DNA of 26,537 nt from positions 1 through 26,537 of the forward strand of contig DJVA01000082.1 in assembly GCA_002440705.1 (NCBI GenBank), in the 5' to 3' direction. The notes beneath the pieces were generated by a model, which saw only the letters and a list, made by a program, of their open reading frames with translations, did no database searches and was not told the origin of the DNA. The DNA comes from Flavobacteriaceae bacterium UBA6268. GTDB taxonomy: Bacteria > Bacteroidota > Bacteroidia > Flavobacteriales > Flavobacteriaceae. Numbering within the stretch: the stretch's first letter is position 1; every line of letters begins with the position of its first letter. A program made the translations under genes and the position numbers. Below, piece by piece: positions 15,286 through 24,006 of the stretch.

Positions 15286-16600
15286 ATTTTTTTTTCAGCG
15301 GATCGATAATACCGGACTTTCCCTATGGCGAATAGCCTTCGGGCTTCTTATTTCCATTGAAGCCTTCGGTGCCATCCTTACAGGGTGGGTGAAGGATATT
15401 TTGGTCGATCCAGAATTTACATTCAACTTCATTGGCTTCGACTTTTTACAACCACTTCCGGGAAATTGGATGTACTATTACTATGTACTAATGGGATGCT
15501 TCGGGATCCTTGTGATGGTGGGCTACAAATACCGATGGAGTATGGCTGCCTATGCCCTAATGTGGACTTGTACCTATTTGATGCAAAAAACGGCATACAA
15601 CAACCATTATTACCTTATGATGTTGCTTTGTTGGTTGATGGTGTTCTTTCCTGCCAATCGCTACCTGTCACTGGATGCGCTAAAACCCGGGTTTAAAAAG
15701 TATGACATGCCCCGTTGGGTTTCCATGGCGTTCATCCTACAGATTTGGATTGTGTTTACTTACGCTTCTATAGCCAAGATGTATCCGCATTGGTGGGATG
15801 CCTCTGCACCGGCCCTTTTCATGCAGGGCAAAAAAGACTACTGGCTCATAGGAGGATTTTTGCAACAACCTTGGGCTCATTATTGCATCGCTTATTTTGG
15901 AGTATTTTTCGACCTGCTCATCATCCCCATGCTCCTTTGGAAGCGTACCAGGCTTTTGGGGTTTGGTCTTTCGTTGTTTTTTCACCTTTTCAATTCCTTC
16001 GTCTTTCAAGTGGGTATTTTTCCCTACATGAGCATTGCATTTGCGTTTTTCTTTTTTACTCCCGAAACACTCATTAAACGCTTTAGGCTTAAACGCCCCT
16101 CATTTCACAATGATCATCTGGCCATCCCAAGGTTCAAAAAAGTAGGAATTGTAGTTTTTAGCGTCTATTTTATTTTACAGATTGGGCTCCCTTTGCGCCA
16201 TTGGTTTATTCATGACGACGTTCTTTGGACCGAGGAGGGGCATCGTCTTAGCTGGCGCATGATGCTTCGAAGTCGCTCTGGACAGTTATTGTTTTGGGTC
16301 GAAGACAAAAATACGGGCGAACGCACTAATTATCCTTACCAACCCATGCTAAGCAGGAAACAACGAAACAGCATCAAATCCCGGCCTGATTTTATTTGGC
16401 AAATGGCGCAACGGATCAAAAAAATGGAGGCAGAAAAGGGGAAGGATGTCGCAGTCTACGTTACTTGTAAAGTAAAAATCAACAACGGCACCTACTACGA
16501 TTTTATTGATCCTGGGGTTGATTTGGCCGCCCAAAAATGGAATCCCTGGAAGCACCATGCCTGGATTTTGCCCAGCCCGGAAAGCTATTCAAAAAAATAG
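15278..16600 (+). CDS. HTTM domain membrane protein (vitamin K-dependent carboxylase-like)
   Basis: 440 residues from the ATG at 15278, which overlaps the ribF stop; a start at 15236 would add 14 residues inside ribF. The HTTM domain, shared with vitamin K-dependent gamma-glutamyl carboxylase, fills about residues 1-270 with several hydrophobic helices. The family signature VFTYASIAKMYPHWW is at 159-173. Lys167 aligns by eye with the catalytic lysine of the animal carboxylase (Lys218 in human). The C-terminal 160 residues are largely soluble and include a beta-rich segment (WRMMLRSRSGQLLFWVED) and basic helices. Bacterial members are widespread and mostly of unknown function, so carboxylase activity here is only a possibility. 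It shares the pth-ribF transcript. Confidence 0.88.
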   Translation: MDRFFFQRIDNTGLSLWRIAFGLLISIEAFGAILTGWVKDILVDPEFTFNFIGFDFLQPLPGNWMYYYYVLMGCFGILVMVGYKYRWSMAAYALMWTCTYLMQKTAYNNHYYLMMLLCWLMVFFPANRYLSLDALKPGFKKYDMPRWVSMAFILQIWIVFTYASIAKMYPHWWDASAPALFMQGKKDYWLIGGFLQQPWAHYCIAYFGVFFDLLIIPMLLWKRTRLLGFGLSLFFHLFNSFVFQVGIFPYMSIAFAFFFFTPETLIKRFRLKRPSFHNDHLAIPRFKKVGIVVFSVYFILQIGLPLRHWFIHDDVLWTEEGHRLSWRMMLRSRSGQLLFWVEDKNTGERTNYPYQPMLSRKQRNSIKSRPDFIWQMAQRIKKMEAEKGKDVAVYVTCKVKINNGTYYDFIDPGVDLAAQKWNPWKHHAWILPSPESYSKK

Positions 16601-16644
16601 CCCAGAATTGCCTTGGGCACCTGCTATAAACCGAGCATTTTCCA

Positions 16645-16652
16645 TAACTTTG
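16645..16652 (+). promoter_or_regulatory. Putative -7 promoter box of serS
   Basis: TAACTTTG is an exact TAnnTTTG match 23 bases before the serS ATG, in the 75-base gap after the HTTM gene. The nearest convincing TTG upstream is about 29 bases away. Confidence 0.45.
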
Positions 16653-16675
16653 CCCTTTCAAAAACCCCTTGGAAC

Positions 16676-17947
16676 ATGTTACAAGTTGTCAACATCCGCG
16701 AACATAAGGAAGCTTATATAAATGCACTTTCCAAAAGAGGCCTTGACGCCCAAGCTCTTTTGGAAGAAGTTCTGCAATTGGACGAAATACGGCGAAACAC
16801 ACAGGCCCAACTGGACGAAACTTTAGCACAATTGAACAATGCTTCCAAGGAAATTGGAATCCTTTATCAAAAAGGTGAAGCTGAAAAAGCCAATAACATG
16901 AAGGCCCAAACCGGCGAATGGAAGGAACAGTCCAAAGTGCTTCAAGAACAACTAAACCATGCTACCCAGAAATTGGATGAATTGCTGTATACCATCCCCA
17001 ACATCCCAAGCGAATGGGTTCCAGCAGGGAGTGATGAAAACGATAATGAAGAAGTATTCCGTGAAGGGGAAGTCCCGCTATTGGGCGACGAGGCTCTGCC
17101 CCATTGGGAATTGGCCAAAAAATACGATTTAATCGATTTTGAACTGGGTGTGAAAATTACTGGGGCTGGATTCCCCGTTTACAAAGGCAAAGGAGCCAAA
17201 TTGCAACGTGCCTTAATAACCTACTTCCTCGACAAAAATACGGAAGCGGGCTATACCGAATTTCAAGTCCCGCACCTTGTGAATGAAGCCTCTGGTTTTG
17301 GGACGGGTCAATTGCCCGACAAGGAAGGGCAAATGTACCATGTAGGGTTGGACAACCTGTATTTGATTCCTACCGCCGAAGTACCCGTTACCAATCTGTT
17401 CCGTGGGGATTTGCTTCAATTGGACCAATTACCGATTACCTGTACGGGTTATACCCCGTGTTTTCGTAGGGAAGCAGGAAGTTATGGTGCCCACGTTCGC
17501 GGTTTGAACCGTTTGCACCAGTTCGACAAAGTCGAGATTGTACGCATTGAACACCCCGACCGTAGTTATGAAGCTTTGGATGCTATGGTGGAGCATGTAA
17601 AAGGGATTTTACGGGAATTGAAACTCCCTTACCGCATCCTTCGCCTTTGTGGGGGTGATTTGGGTTTCACATCGGCACTTACCTACGATTTTGAAGTATT
17701 TTCAACTGCCCAAGACCGTTGGCTGGAAATTTCCTCCGTTTCCAATTTTGAGACCTTCCAGGCCAACCGCTTGAAATTGCGCTTCAAGGATGCAGACGGC
17801 AAAAATAAATTAGTACATACCTTGAATGGCAGTTCGCTGGCACTGCCCCGTGTGCTAGCTGGTATTTTGGAAAACTACCAAACTCCCAAGGGCATCAAGG
17901 TTCCTGACGTTTTGATTCCGTATTGCGGTTTTGAATGGATCCACTAA
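16676..17947 (+). CDS. serS: Seryl-tRNA synthetase
   Basis: Charges tRNA-Ser with serine; class II synthetase. I start at the ATG at 16676 (423 residues, MLQVVNIREH...), the normal family start; an in-frame TTG at 16613 adds unrelated residues and lies upstream of the -7 box. The N-terminal antiparallel coiled-coil arm that grips the tRNA long variable arm spans about 27-105. In the catalytic domain are TAEV (233-236), motif 2 CFRREAGSYG (262-271) and motif 3 LNGSSLALPRVLAGILENYQ (383-402). It ends FEWIH, close to other Bacteroidota homologs. No T-box leader is visible. Confidence 0.97.
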   Translation: MLQVVNIREHKEAYINALSKRGLDAQALLEEVLQLDEIRRNTQAQLDETLAQLNNASKEIGILYQKGEAEKANNMKAQTGEWKEQSKVLQEQLNHATQKLDELLYTIPNIPSEWVPAGSDENDNEEVFREGEVPLLGDEALPHWELAKKYDLIDFELGVKITGAGFPVYKGKGAKLQRALITYFLDKNTEAGYTEFQVPHLVNEASGFGTGQLPDKEGQMYHVGLDNLYLIPTAEVPVTNLFRGDLLQLDQLPITCTGYTPCFRREAGSYGAHVRGLNRLHQFDKVEIVRIEHPDRSYEALDAMVEHVKGILRELKLPYRILRLCGGDLGFTSALTYDFEVFSTAQDRWLEISSVSNFETFQANRLKLRFKDADGKNKLVHTLNGSSLALPRVLAGILENYQTPKGIKVPDVLIPYCGFEWIH

Positions 17948-18015
17948 TGGCCCTTGGCATAGGTTGGGCACAAACTTTGTAGTTTTTTTAAGATAACAAA
18001 TGCTATCTTTATACC

Positions 18016-19797
18016 ATGCGCCATTTTTTAGCTGTGATTCTGTTTTTTGTTGGGGGTATTTCCATAGCCCAAAACGATTTATTGGCAAAAAACTATTTTG
18101 AACAAGGGGAGTATGAAAAGGCCCTAAGTCTTTACAAAAAACTGGTGGCACAAACCCCAGGAAACAACAATTATTTTATTGGCCTCATCAAAACGTATCA
18201 ACAATTAGAGCAATTCCAAGAGGCGGAATCCCGATTGGAGGAACGTTTAAATACCCCTAGGCCGGCACCAGATCTCTTTGTGGAATTGGGCCATAATTTT
18301 ACCCTTCAACAACAGGATAGCCTGGCAAACGTTCAATTTCGAAAAGCAATCGATTTTGTCAAACAAAATCCCGTTTACACCTACATCGTAGGCAGGGCTT
18401 TTACGGAATACAGCTTGTTGGACGAGGCCATCATTGTTTATGAATGGTCCATGCAAACCGATCCTTCCCGTGATTTTTATCTTCAATTGGCACAGATTTA
18501 TGGAGAAAAAGGCGATTTGGAAAAAATGTTCGAGATGTACCTTTCCCTCATCAAAACCAACCCGGATTTTGGAAATTCCATCAAAAGAAGTTTTAGCCAA
18601 TACATCGATGAGGACCCGCTAAATGAGTCCAATCAAATGCTTCGCAAGGCACTCCTGAAAAAACTCCAACAGGATCCTGATGTCCTTTATAACGAATTGT
18701 TGAGTTGGCTATTCATTCAACAAAAAGAATACAAAAAAGCCTTTGTCCAAGAAAAAGCCATTTATACCCGGAGGGGTGAAACCTTGGAAGGGTTGATAGA
18801 TTTGGGCCGCATCGCACTCGAAGATGAACATTATGGGGATGCCAAGGAAATTGTTCAGTTTATTGTCGATCGAGCTTCCAACATCCCCACCAAAATTGAA
18901 GCCTATCAACAATTGATGCTCATTGAAATAAATTTAGCCGACAAAAAAGACTTCCCAAAAATCGACCAGCAGTTTAAGGAGCTCTTCCAAACCTATGGCA
19001 ATGGTAGGGAAACCTATGCCTTGCAGCTTGATTACAACGATTTTTTGGCATACCAATTCGATAAAAAGGAGGAAGCCATACAAAATTTGAAAGCCTTAAC
19101 CAAACAAGACTTAAGCGTATACCAAGAAGCCCGGGTAAAACTCAAGTTAGCCGATATCCTGGTTTTTGACGAACGGTTCAATGAAGCTTTGATTTACTAT
19201 TCACAGGTCCAAAACAAGGTGAAGAACGATGTTCTGGCCCAGGAAGCCCGATTTAAAGTGGCCCGAACCAGTTATTTTAAGGGAGATTTTCAATGGGCTC
19301 AGGTACAATTGGATGTGTTGAAAAAATCGGCCTCCCAACTCATAGCCAACGATGCCATGCAACTTAGCCTAATGATTAGCGACAATTCACTGGAAGATTC
19401 CACCCAAACGGCCCTCCGTAAATATGCCAAAGCCGATTTGAGGGATTTGCAGCATCACTATCAAGAGGCCAGCGACATCCTGAAAGACCTACTGCTCAAT
19501 AATAAGGGAGAAGCCGTTGAAGATGAAGCCCTGTTGAAATTGGGGAGCATTTACGAGAAATTACATGAATACCCTCTCGCAGAAACACAGTATTTGAAAT
19601 TGATTGAATTATACAATGACGACATTCTTGCCGACGATGCGCACTTCCGTTTGGGGTTACTTTATCAAAACCAATTGGCAGCACCCCAAAAAGCTAAGGA
19701 ACAATTTGAAATAATCATCTTCGATTTTGAGGACAGTATTTATTTTGTGGAAGCCCGCAAACGCTTTAGGATGCTTCGGGGCGATGAAATAAATTGA
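18016..19797 (+). CDS. Exported tetratricopeptide repeat protein
   Basis: 593 residues with a signal peptide (MRHFLAVILFFVGGISIAQ), so periplasmic or outer-membrane associated. TPR units are clear at the start (AKNYFEQGEYEKALSLYKKL), in the middle (ARTSYFKGDFQWAQVQLDVL) and at the end (LLKLGSIYEKLHEYPLAETQ, then AHFRLGLLYQNQLAAPQKAK). The whole chain is alpha-helical in character. It is probably a scaffold for protein contacts; no enzymatic domain is visible. A -7-like box TATCTTTA (one mismatch, 18004-18011) ends 4 bases before the ATG, so the leader would be very short. The partner is unknown. Confidence 0.88.
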   Translation: MRHFLAVILFFVGGISIAQNDLLAKNYFEQGEYEKALSLYKKLVAQTPGNNNYFIGLIKTYQQLEQFQEAESRLEERLNTPRPAPDLFVELGHNFTLQQQDSLANVQFRKAIDFVKQNPVYTYIVGRAFTEYSLLDEAIIVYEWSMQTDPSRDFYLQLAQIYGEKGDLEKMFEMYLSLIKTNPDFGNSIKRSFSQYIDEDPLNESNQMLRKALLKKLQQDPDVLYNELLSWLFIQQKEYKKAFVQEKAIYTRRGETLEGLIDLGRIALEDEHYGDAKEIVQFIVDRASNIPTKIEAYQQLMLIEINLADKKDFPKIDQQFKELFQTYGNGRETYALQLDYNDFLAYQFDKKEEAIQNLKALTKQDLSVYQEARVKLKLADILVFDERFNEALIYYSQVQNKVKNDVLAQEARFKVARTSYFKGDFQWAQVQLDVLKKSASQLIANDAMQLSLMISDNSLEDSTQTALRKYAKADLRDLQHHYQEASDILKDLLLNNKGEAVEDEALLKLGSIYEKLHEYPLAETQYLKLIELYNDDILADDAHFRLGLLYQNQLAAPQKAKEQFEIIIFDFEDSIYFVEARKRFRMLRGDEIN

Positions 19798-19860
19798 AGG
19801 TTGAGGAATAAGATTTAGACCGTTTTGAAATTTGTAATTTAGGTTTTTGTTTTTTTGAAC

Positions 19861-20172
19861 ATGTATATCTACAATGTAACCATCAACATTGATGAAAGTG
19901 TGCACGACCAATGGCTGCAATGGATGAAGGAAGAGCACATCCCCGCCATGTTGGCCACAGGCAAATTTAGCAAAGCCCTAATGACTCGGGTAATGGTAAC
20001 GGAAGAAATGGGAGGAACCACCTATGCTATTCAATACCTTACCGATAGCAAAAACACCCTCAATAGCTACTATGCCGAAAATGCCCAAACACTTCGCGCC
20101 CAAAGCCAGCGCTTTGAAGGAAAGTTTGTAGCCTTTCGAACGGAGTTGGAGGTAATTTCTGAACACCAATGA
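19861..20172 (+). CDS. DUF4286 family protein
   Basis: 103 residues from the ATG at 19861; a TTG at 19855 gives two extra residues. The sequence MYIYNVTINIDESVHDQWLQ and HIPAMLATGKFSKALM match the small Bacteroidota family DUF4286, of unknown function, with an alternating beta-alpha pattern resembling dimeric alpha-beta barrel proteins (inference). No signal peptide. The stop overlaps the rsmA start as ATGA (20169-20172), so it is translated together with the rRNA methyltransferase; DUF4286 genes often sit next to rsmA in this group. Confidence 0.9.
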   Translation: MYIYNVTINIDESVHDQWLQWMKEEHIPAMLATGKFSKALMTRVMVTEEMGGTTYAIQYLTDSKNTLNSYYAENAQTLRAQSQRFEGKFVAFRTELEVISEHQ

Positions 20173-20957
20173 CCGCAGTAAGAGCCAAGAAGCATTTGGG
20201 GCAACATTTTCTGCATGATGAACGGATTGCCGAGAAAATTGCCGCCACGCTCACGGGTCACGGATATAAGTACGTATTGGAAATCGGCCCGGGTATGGGC
20301 ATCTTAACACAATTCCTAGTGCAGCGACGGTTCGCTCTTACCGCAATGGATATCGATTCTGAATCGATTGCGTACCTAGAAAAAAATTTCCCTCAGAAAA
20401 ACCTTAGGATTTTAAAAGCCGATTTTTTGAAATGCGACCCCTCCCAACTTTTTGGTTCCGAAGCCTTTGCCATTACAGGAAATTTTCCTTATAATATTTC
20501 GTCGCAAATTGTATTCAGGACACTCGAATGGAGGCACCAAATCCCAGAATTTACAGGTATGTTCCAAAAGGAAGTCGCACAACGGATTTGCGAAAAAAAA
20601 GGGTCCAAAACCTACGGTATTTTATCAGTCCTGGTACAAGCCTTTTACGAAGCCGAATTTCTATTTACCGTAAAGCCAGGAGTATTCAACCCACCGCCTA
20701 AGGTAGATAGTGGCGTTATACGGTTAACACGAAAAGCCGCACACACATTACCGTGCAGTGAACCTTTTTTCTTCCAAGTCGTAAAAACAGCGTTCCAACA
20801 ACGGCGAAAAACCTTGAGAAACAGTTTAAAAACTTTCGGCATTTCCGAAAAACTAAAAGAAGATGCTATCTTTGCGCTACGTCCTGAACAACTATCGGTT
20901 GAGGATTTCATAGCGCTAACCCAAAAATTGGAACGCGATGGCATTTCAACTCACTGA
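20169..20957 (+). CDS. rsmA: 16S rRNA (adenine1518-N6/adenine1519-N6)-dimethyltransferase
   Basis: Dimethylates two adjacent adenines in the 3' terminal hairpin (helix 45) of 16S rRNA during small-subunit maturation; loss gives kasugamycin resistance in other bacteria. 262 residues, normal length. It starts with RAKKHLGQHFL, followed by the SAM-binding motif LEIGPGMGILT (37-47), the acidic residue after beta-2 (AMDID, 59-63) and the N6-adenine catalytic motif NFPY (105-108). The later GVFNPPPKVDSGVIRL is also typical. It overlaps DUF4286 by 4 bases and mgtE by 20 bases. Confidence 0.97.
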   Translation: MTAVRAKKHLGQHFLHDERIAEKIAATLTGHGYKYVLEIGPGMGILTQFLVQRRFALTAMDIDSESIAYLEKNFPQKNLRILKADFLKCDPSQLFGSEAFAITGNFPYNISSQIVFRTLEWRHQIPEFTGMFQKEVAQRICEKKGSKTYGILSVLVQAFYEAEFLFTVKPGVFNPPPKVDSGVIRLTRKAAHTLPCSEPFFFQVVKTAFQQRRKTLRNSLKTFGISEKLKEDAIFALRPEQLSVEDFIALTQKLERDGISTH

Positions 20958-22290
20958 ACAATTCCTCGAGCAAATTGAGCAGTTCATTGCCCAAAGGGAT
21001 GGAAATGCCATAAAAGAACTGCTGCACGAACTCCACTTTGCCGATGTGGCAGAAATCCTGGAAGAGTTGGACAGCGATGAAGCGACCTACCTCATCAACA
21101 TCCTGGAAAGTGAAATTACCTCGGAAGCCTTGATGGAAGTAGACGAGGACGTTCGTGAAAAAATTCTTGAGCGCCTTTCCCCAAAGGAAATTGCCCGCGA
21201 ACTTGCCGAAATGGATACCGATGATGCCGCCGACGTGGTTTCGGAACTGGACGAGCACATCCAACGAAAAGTTATCGACAAACTCGAAGACGAAGAACAT
21301 GCCGCAGGCATTGTCGAGCTCCTAAAATACGATGAAGATACCGCAGGGGGGTTAATGGCCAAAGAATTGGTAAAGGTAAAAGACACTTGGACCACTGCGG
21401 GCTGTGTGCGCGAAATGAGACGCCAGGCCAAAAACGTAACCCGGGTGCATTCTATATACGTAGTGGATAAAGAAGGTAAATTGAAAGGCAGGCTTTCCCT
21501 AAAAGACCTTTTAACGGCACCTGAAAGAGCTCACATCAGTGATATTTACATTCCAAAAGTAGATTTTGTCAATGTCCACACGGAAGGAGAAGATGTGGCG
21601 CGCATCATGCAAAAATACGATTTGGAAGCCATCCCGGTAGTCGATGACGATGGTATTTTGGTAGGAAGAGTAACCATCGATGATATTGTGGATTTTATTC
21701 GTGATGAGGCCGAAAAGGATTACCAAATGGCTGCGGGGATCTCGGGGGATGTAGAAGCAGACGACAGCATCATCAAACTCACAAAAGCGAGATTGCCCTG
21801 GCTTTTGATTGGTGTATTGGGTGGTTTGGGTGCCGCCAGCATCATAGAGCAATTTAGCGGTTCCATGGGGGATTTTTTCATCCTTCTAAGCTTTGTTCCG
21901 CTTATCCAAGCAACCGCTGGTAACGTGGGGGTACAGTCTTCGGCGATTGTAGTTCAGGGTTTGGCCAACGACAGCCTCGATGGCAGTATCATCAAACGAC
22001 TATTAAAAGAAAGCCTATTGGGGTTGGTTAATGGACTGGCCATTGCGATTCTTGCCCTGGGCGTAAGTCATTTTATCTTTAAAACCCCGTATGTAGTCTC
22101 AATAACCATTGGGCTGGCACTAATTGTCGTAATTATTATTGCGGCATTGATTGGCACGTTCATTCCCATCTTTTTGGACAAACGGGGCATCGATCCCGCA
22201 GTAGCCACCGGCCCATTTATTACCACCAGTAATGATGTTTTTGGAATCCTTATCTATTTTTTGATTGCCAAACTAATTTTAGGTTTTTGA
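20938..22290 (+). CDS. mgtE: Magnesium transporter MgtE
   Basis: Inner-membrane Mg2+ channel gated by cytoplasmic magnesium. 450 residues with the full family layout: a helical acidic N domain (about 1-130), two CBS domains (about 135-255, with DEDTAGGLM at 132-140 at the entry), a plug helix, and a five-helix transmembrane domain from about 285. The pore helices hold TAGNVGVQSSAIVVQGLA and GPFITTSNDVFGILIYF. The ATG at 20938 lies inside rsmA (20-base overlap), so there is no room for an M-box riboswitch; control would be at the protein level through the CBS/N domains. Confidence 0.95.
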   Translation: MAFQLTEQFLEQIEQFIAQRDGNAIKELLHELHFADVAEILEELDSDEATYLINILESEITSEALMEVDEDVREKILERLSPKEIARELAEMDTDDAADVVSELDEHIQRKVIDKLEDEEHAAGIVELLKYDEDTAGGLMAKELVKVKDTWTTAGCVREMRRQAKNVTRVHSIYVVDKEGKLKGRLSLKDLLTAPERAHISDIYIPKVDFVNVHTEGEDVARIMQKYDLEAIPVVDDDGILVGRVTIDDIVDFIRDEAEKDYQMAAGISGDVEADDSIIKLTKARLPWLLIGVLGGLGAASIIEQFSGSMGDFFILLSFVPLIQATAGNVGVQSSAIVVQGLANDSLDGSIIKRLLKESLLGLVNGLAIAILALGVSHFIFKTPYVVSITIGLALIVVIIIAALIGTFIPIFLDKRGIDPAVATGPFITTSNDVFGILIYFLIAKLILGF

Positions 22291-22682
22291 ACTCACAAAG
22301 CTTTACAAAAACGTTTGCGGTCCCAGCGTCGGCCATCGATGAAAGAAACCATGTCAATAACCTTTCCTACCTTCAGTGGTGTTTGGATAGCGCTCAAGAA
22401 CACTGGAATGATAAAGCTTCCCCTTCCTTGAAACAACAGTATGTTTGGTACGTCCTTCACCATTCCATCGAATATAAAGCAGAGGCTTTTGCAGGAGAAA
22501 AGCTTCAACTAGTAACTTGGGTGAGCTCGGCAGATGGTGTACGAAGTGAAAGACATTACAAAATTATAAGACTAGCGGACAGCAAAACCATAGTTGAAGC
22601 GAAAACGCTCTGGTGTTTGCTGGATGCTTCAACTTCGCGACCCACCCCAATCACTGAAGAAATCCGTAATTTGTTTCAATGA
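22287..22682 (+). CDS. Acyl-CoA thioesterase-like hotdog protein
   Basis: 131 residues, single hotdog domain of the 4HBT / acyl-ACP thioesterase type. The start is TTG at 22287, overlapping the mgtE stop as TTGA; no upstream or nearby ATG would preserve the N-terminal strand. The signature ASAIDERNHVNNLSYLQW contains the D..NHVNN..Y pattern near the start, followed by a long helix and strands such as HSIEYKAEAFAGEKLQLVTW. It probably hydrolyses a thioester of CoA or ACP; the substrate cannot be told. Both ends overlap neighbours by 4 bases. Confidence 0.88.
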   Translation: MNSQSFTKTFAVPASAIDERNHVNNLSYLQWCLDSAQEHWNDKASPSLKQQYVWYVLHHSIEYKAEAFAGEKLQLVTWVSSADGVRSERHYKIIRLADSKTIVEAKTLWCLLDASTSRPTPITEEIRNLFQ

Positions 22683-23056
22683 AAAAACATAGGAAACCCA
22701 TTAACATCATCCAAAAATTCAGCAAGTTTTCAACGCATTGGCATCCCCACCAAATTGCCGTGGTAGACGACATGCAGGTCCTGTTGGCAAAAATTCAAGG
22801 GGAGTTTGTATGGCACCAGCATGAGGAAGAAGACGAACTCTTTTACGTTCAAAAGGGAACCTTGGAAATGCAGTTCAGGGATCGGGTGGAAATCGTTAAG
22901 GAAGGAGAACTCATTGTGGTGCCAAAAGGAACCGAACATTGTCCAAAAACCCAGGATGGAGCGGAAGTACATGTACTGTTATTTGAAAAGATTGCGACCA
23001 AGCATACTGGAAACGTGGTTTCCGAAAAAACCCAAAACAGCTATCCCAAAATTTAA
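22679..23056 (+). CDS. Small cupin domain protein
   Basis: 125 residues, single cupin barrel. Motif 1 is near-canonical: Gly41, His46, His48, Glu53, Gly60 (WHQHEEEDELFYVQKG). Motif 2 is exact: Gly76, Pro82, Gly84, His87 (GELIVVPKGTEH). Metal binding by His46, His48, Glu53 and His87 is therefore expected. Such small cupins may be isomerases, dioxygenases or sensors; I cannot assign a reaction. It overlaps the thioesterase gene as ATGA (22679-22682) and precedes the hydroxyacid dehydrogenase by 2 bases. Confidence 0.9.
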   Translation: MKKHRKPINIIQKFSKFSTHWHPHQIAVVDDMQVLLAKIQGEFVWHQHEEEDELFYVQKGTLEMQFRDRVEIVKEGELIVVPKGTEHCPKTQDGAEVHVLLFEKIATKHTGNVVSEKTQNSYPKI

Positions 23057-23058
23057 TC

Positions 23059-24006
23059 ATGAACATCCTCCATTTAGACACCAATCATCCCTTACTTATT
23101 GAAGCGCTTCAAAAGACGGGCTTTACCAATGTGGAGGAATACATTGCCAGTAAAGAAGCGGTCGAAAAAATCATACACAAATTTGATGGAGTAGTCATTA
23201 GGAGCCGTTTCAAAATCGACAAGCAGTTTATGGACGCTGCCAAAAACCTCAAATTTATTGCACGGGTAGGAGCGGGTTTGGACAGCATCGACGAAGCCTA
23301 TGCTGCCCAAAAGAGAATCGAGCTTATAGCAGCCCCGGAAGGAAACCGCAATGCGGTTGGTGAACATACCTTAGGTATGTTGCTTTCATTGTTCAACCGA
23401 CTCAATAAGGCCAATTGGGAAGTAAAATCCGGTATCTGGAACCGGGAGGGAAATCGCGGTGTGGAACTGGATGGAAAAGTGGTAGGTATTATTGGTTATG
23501 GCAATATGGGCAAGGCTTTTGCCAAAAAACTCAAAGGGTTCAATTGCACGGTGCTTTGCTGTGATATTTTGGAAGATGTGGGAAACAAAAATGCTACTCA
23601 AGTGAGTTTCCAGACACTTTTTGATATGGTCGATGTGGTAAGCCTTCACACACCATGGACTCCGTTAACGGATAAAATGGTGAACACCGAATTCATCGAA
23701 AAGTTTAAAAAACCATTTTGGTTGTTGAATACCGCCCGAGGGAAAAGTGTCGTTACAGAAGATTTGGTAAAAGCACTCAAAAGTGGCAAAATTTTAGGTG
23801 CTGGTTTGGATGTATTGGAATATGAAAAAAGTTCCTTTGAAGCACTTTTTACCCATGAAGTGCCTCCTGCTTTGAAGGAATTGATTGCCATGGACAATGT
23901 CCTCCTAAGCCCTCATATTGCAGGCTGGACGGTAGAAAGTAAAGAAAAATTGGCCCTAACCATTGTTGAAAAAATACTGGAAACTTTTCCTCCAAAAAAA
24001 CAATGA
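23059..24006 (+). CDS. D-isomer specific 2-hydroxyacid dehydrogenase (phosphoglycerate dehydrogenase-like)
   Basis: 315 residues, NAD-dependent dehydrogenase of the SerA/GhrB superfamily. The nucleotide site is GYGNMG (146-151), with the acidic residue after beta-2 at Asp169, favouring NAD over NADP. The catalytic triad by eye is Arg227 (NTARGK), Glu256 (LDVLEYE) and His286 (SPHIAGW). It lacks the ACT and ASB regulatory domains of full SerA. RVGAGLDSID and AAPEGNRNAVGEHTLGM are typical of phosphoglycerate dehydrogenase-like members. The substrate is uncertain: 3-phosphoglycerate or another 2-hydroxyacid. No serine-pathway neighbour (serC, serB) is seen here. Confidence 0.9.
   Translation: MNILHLDTNHPLLIEALQKTGFTNVEEYIASKEAVEKIIHKFDGVVIRSRFKIDKQFMDAAKNLKFIARVGAGLDSIDEAYAAQKRIELIAAPEGNRNAVGEHTLGMLLSLFNRLNKANWEVKSGIWNREGNRGVELDGKVVGIIGYGNMGKAFAKKLKGFNCTVLCCDILEDVGNKNATQVSFQTLFDMVDVVSLHTPWTPLTDKMVNTEFIEKFKKPFWLLNTARGKSVVTEDLVKALKSGKILGAGLDVLEYEKSSFEALFTHEVPPALKELIAMDNVLLSPHIAGWTVESKEKLALTIVEKILETFPPKKQ

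Noticed and set aside
16601..16675. T-box leader before serS
   Set aside because: The gap is 75 bases and shows only a -7 box; no specifier loop or antiterminator structure is visible.
20900..20938. Possible M-box magnesium riboswitch before mgtE
   Set aside because: mgtE starts inside rsmA, so there is no untranslated leader in which such a riboswitch could fold.
21087..21431. Minus-strand serine-rich frame opposite mgtE
   Set aside because: The serine runs are the reverse complement of the Glu/Asp-rich N domain codons of MgtE, an expected artefact.
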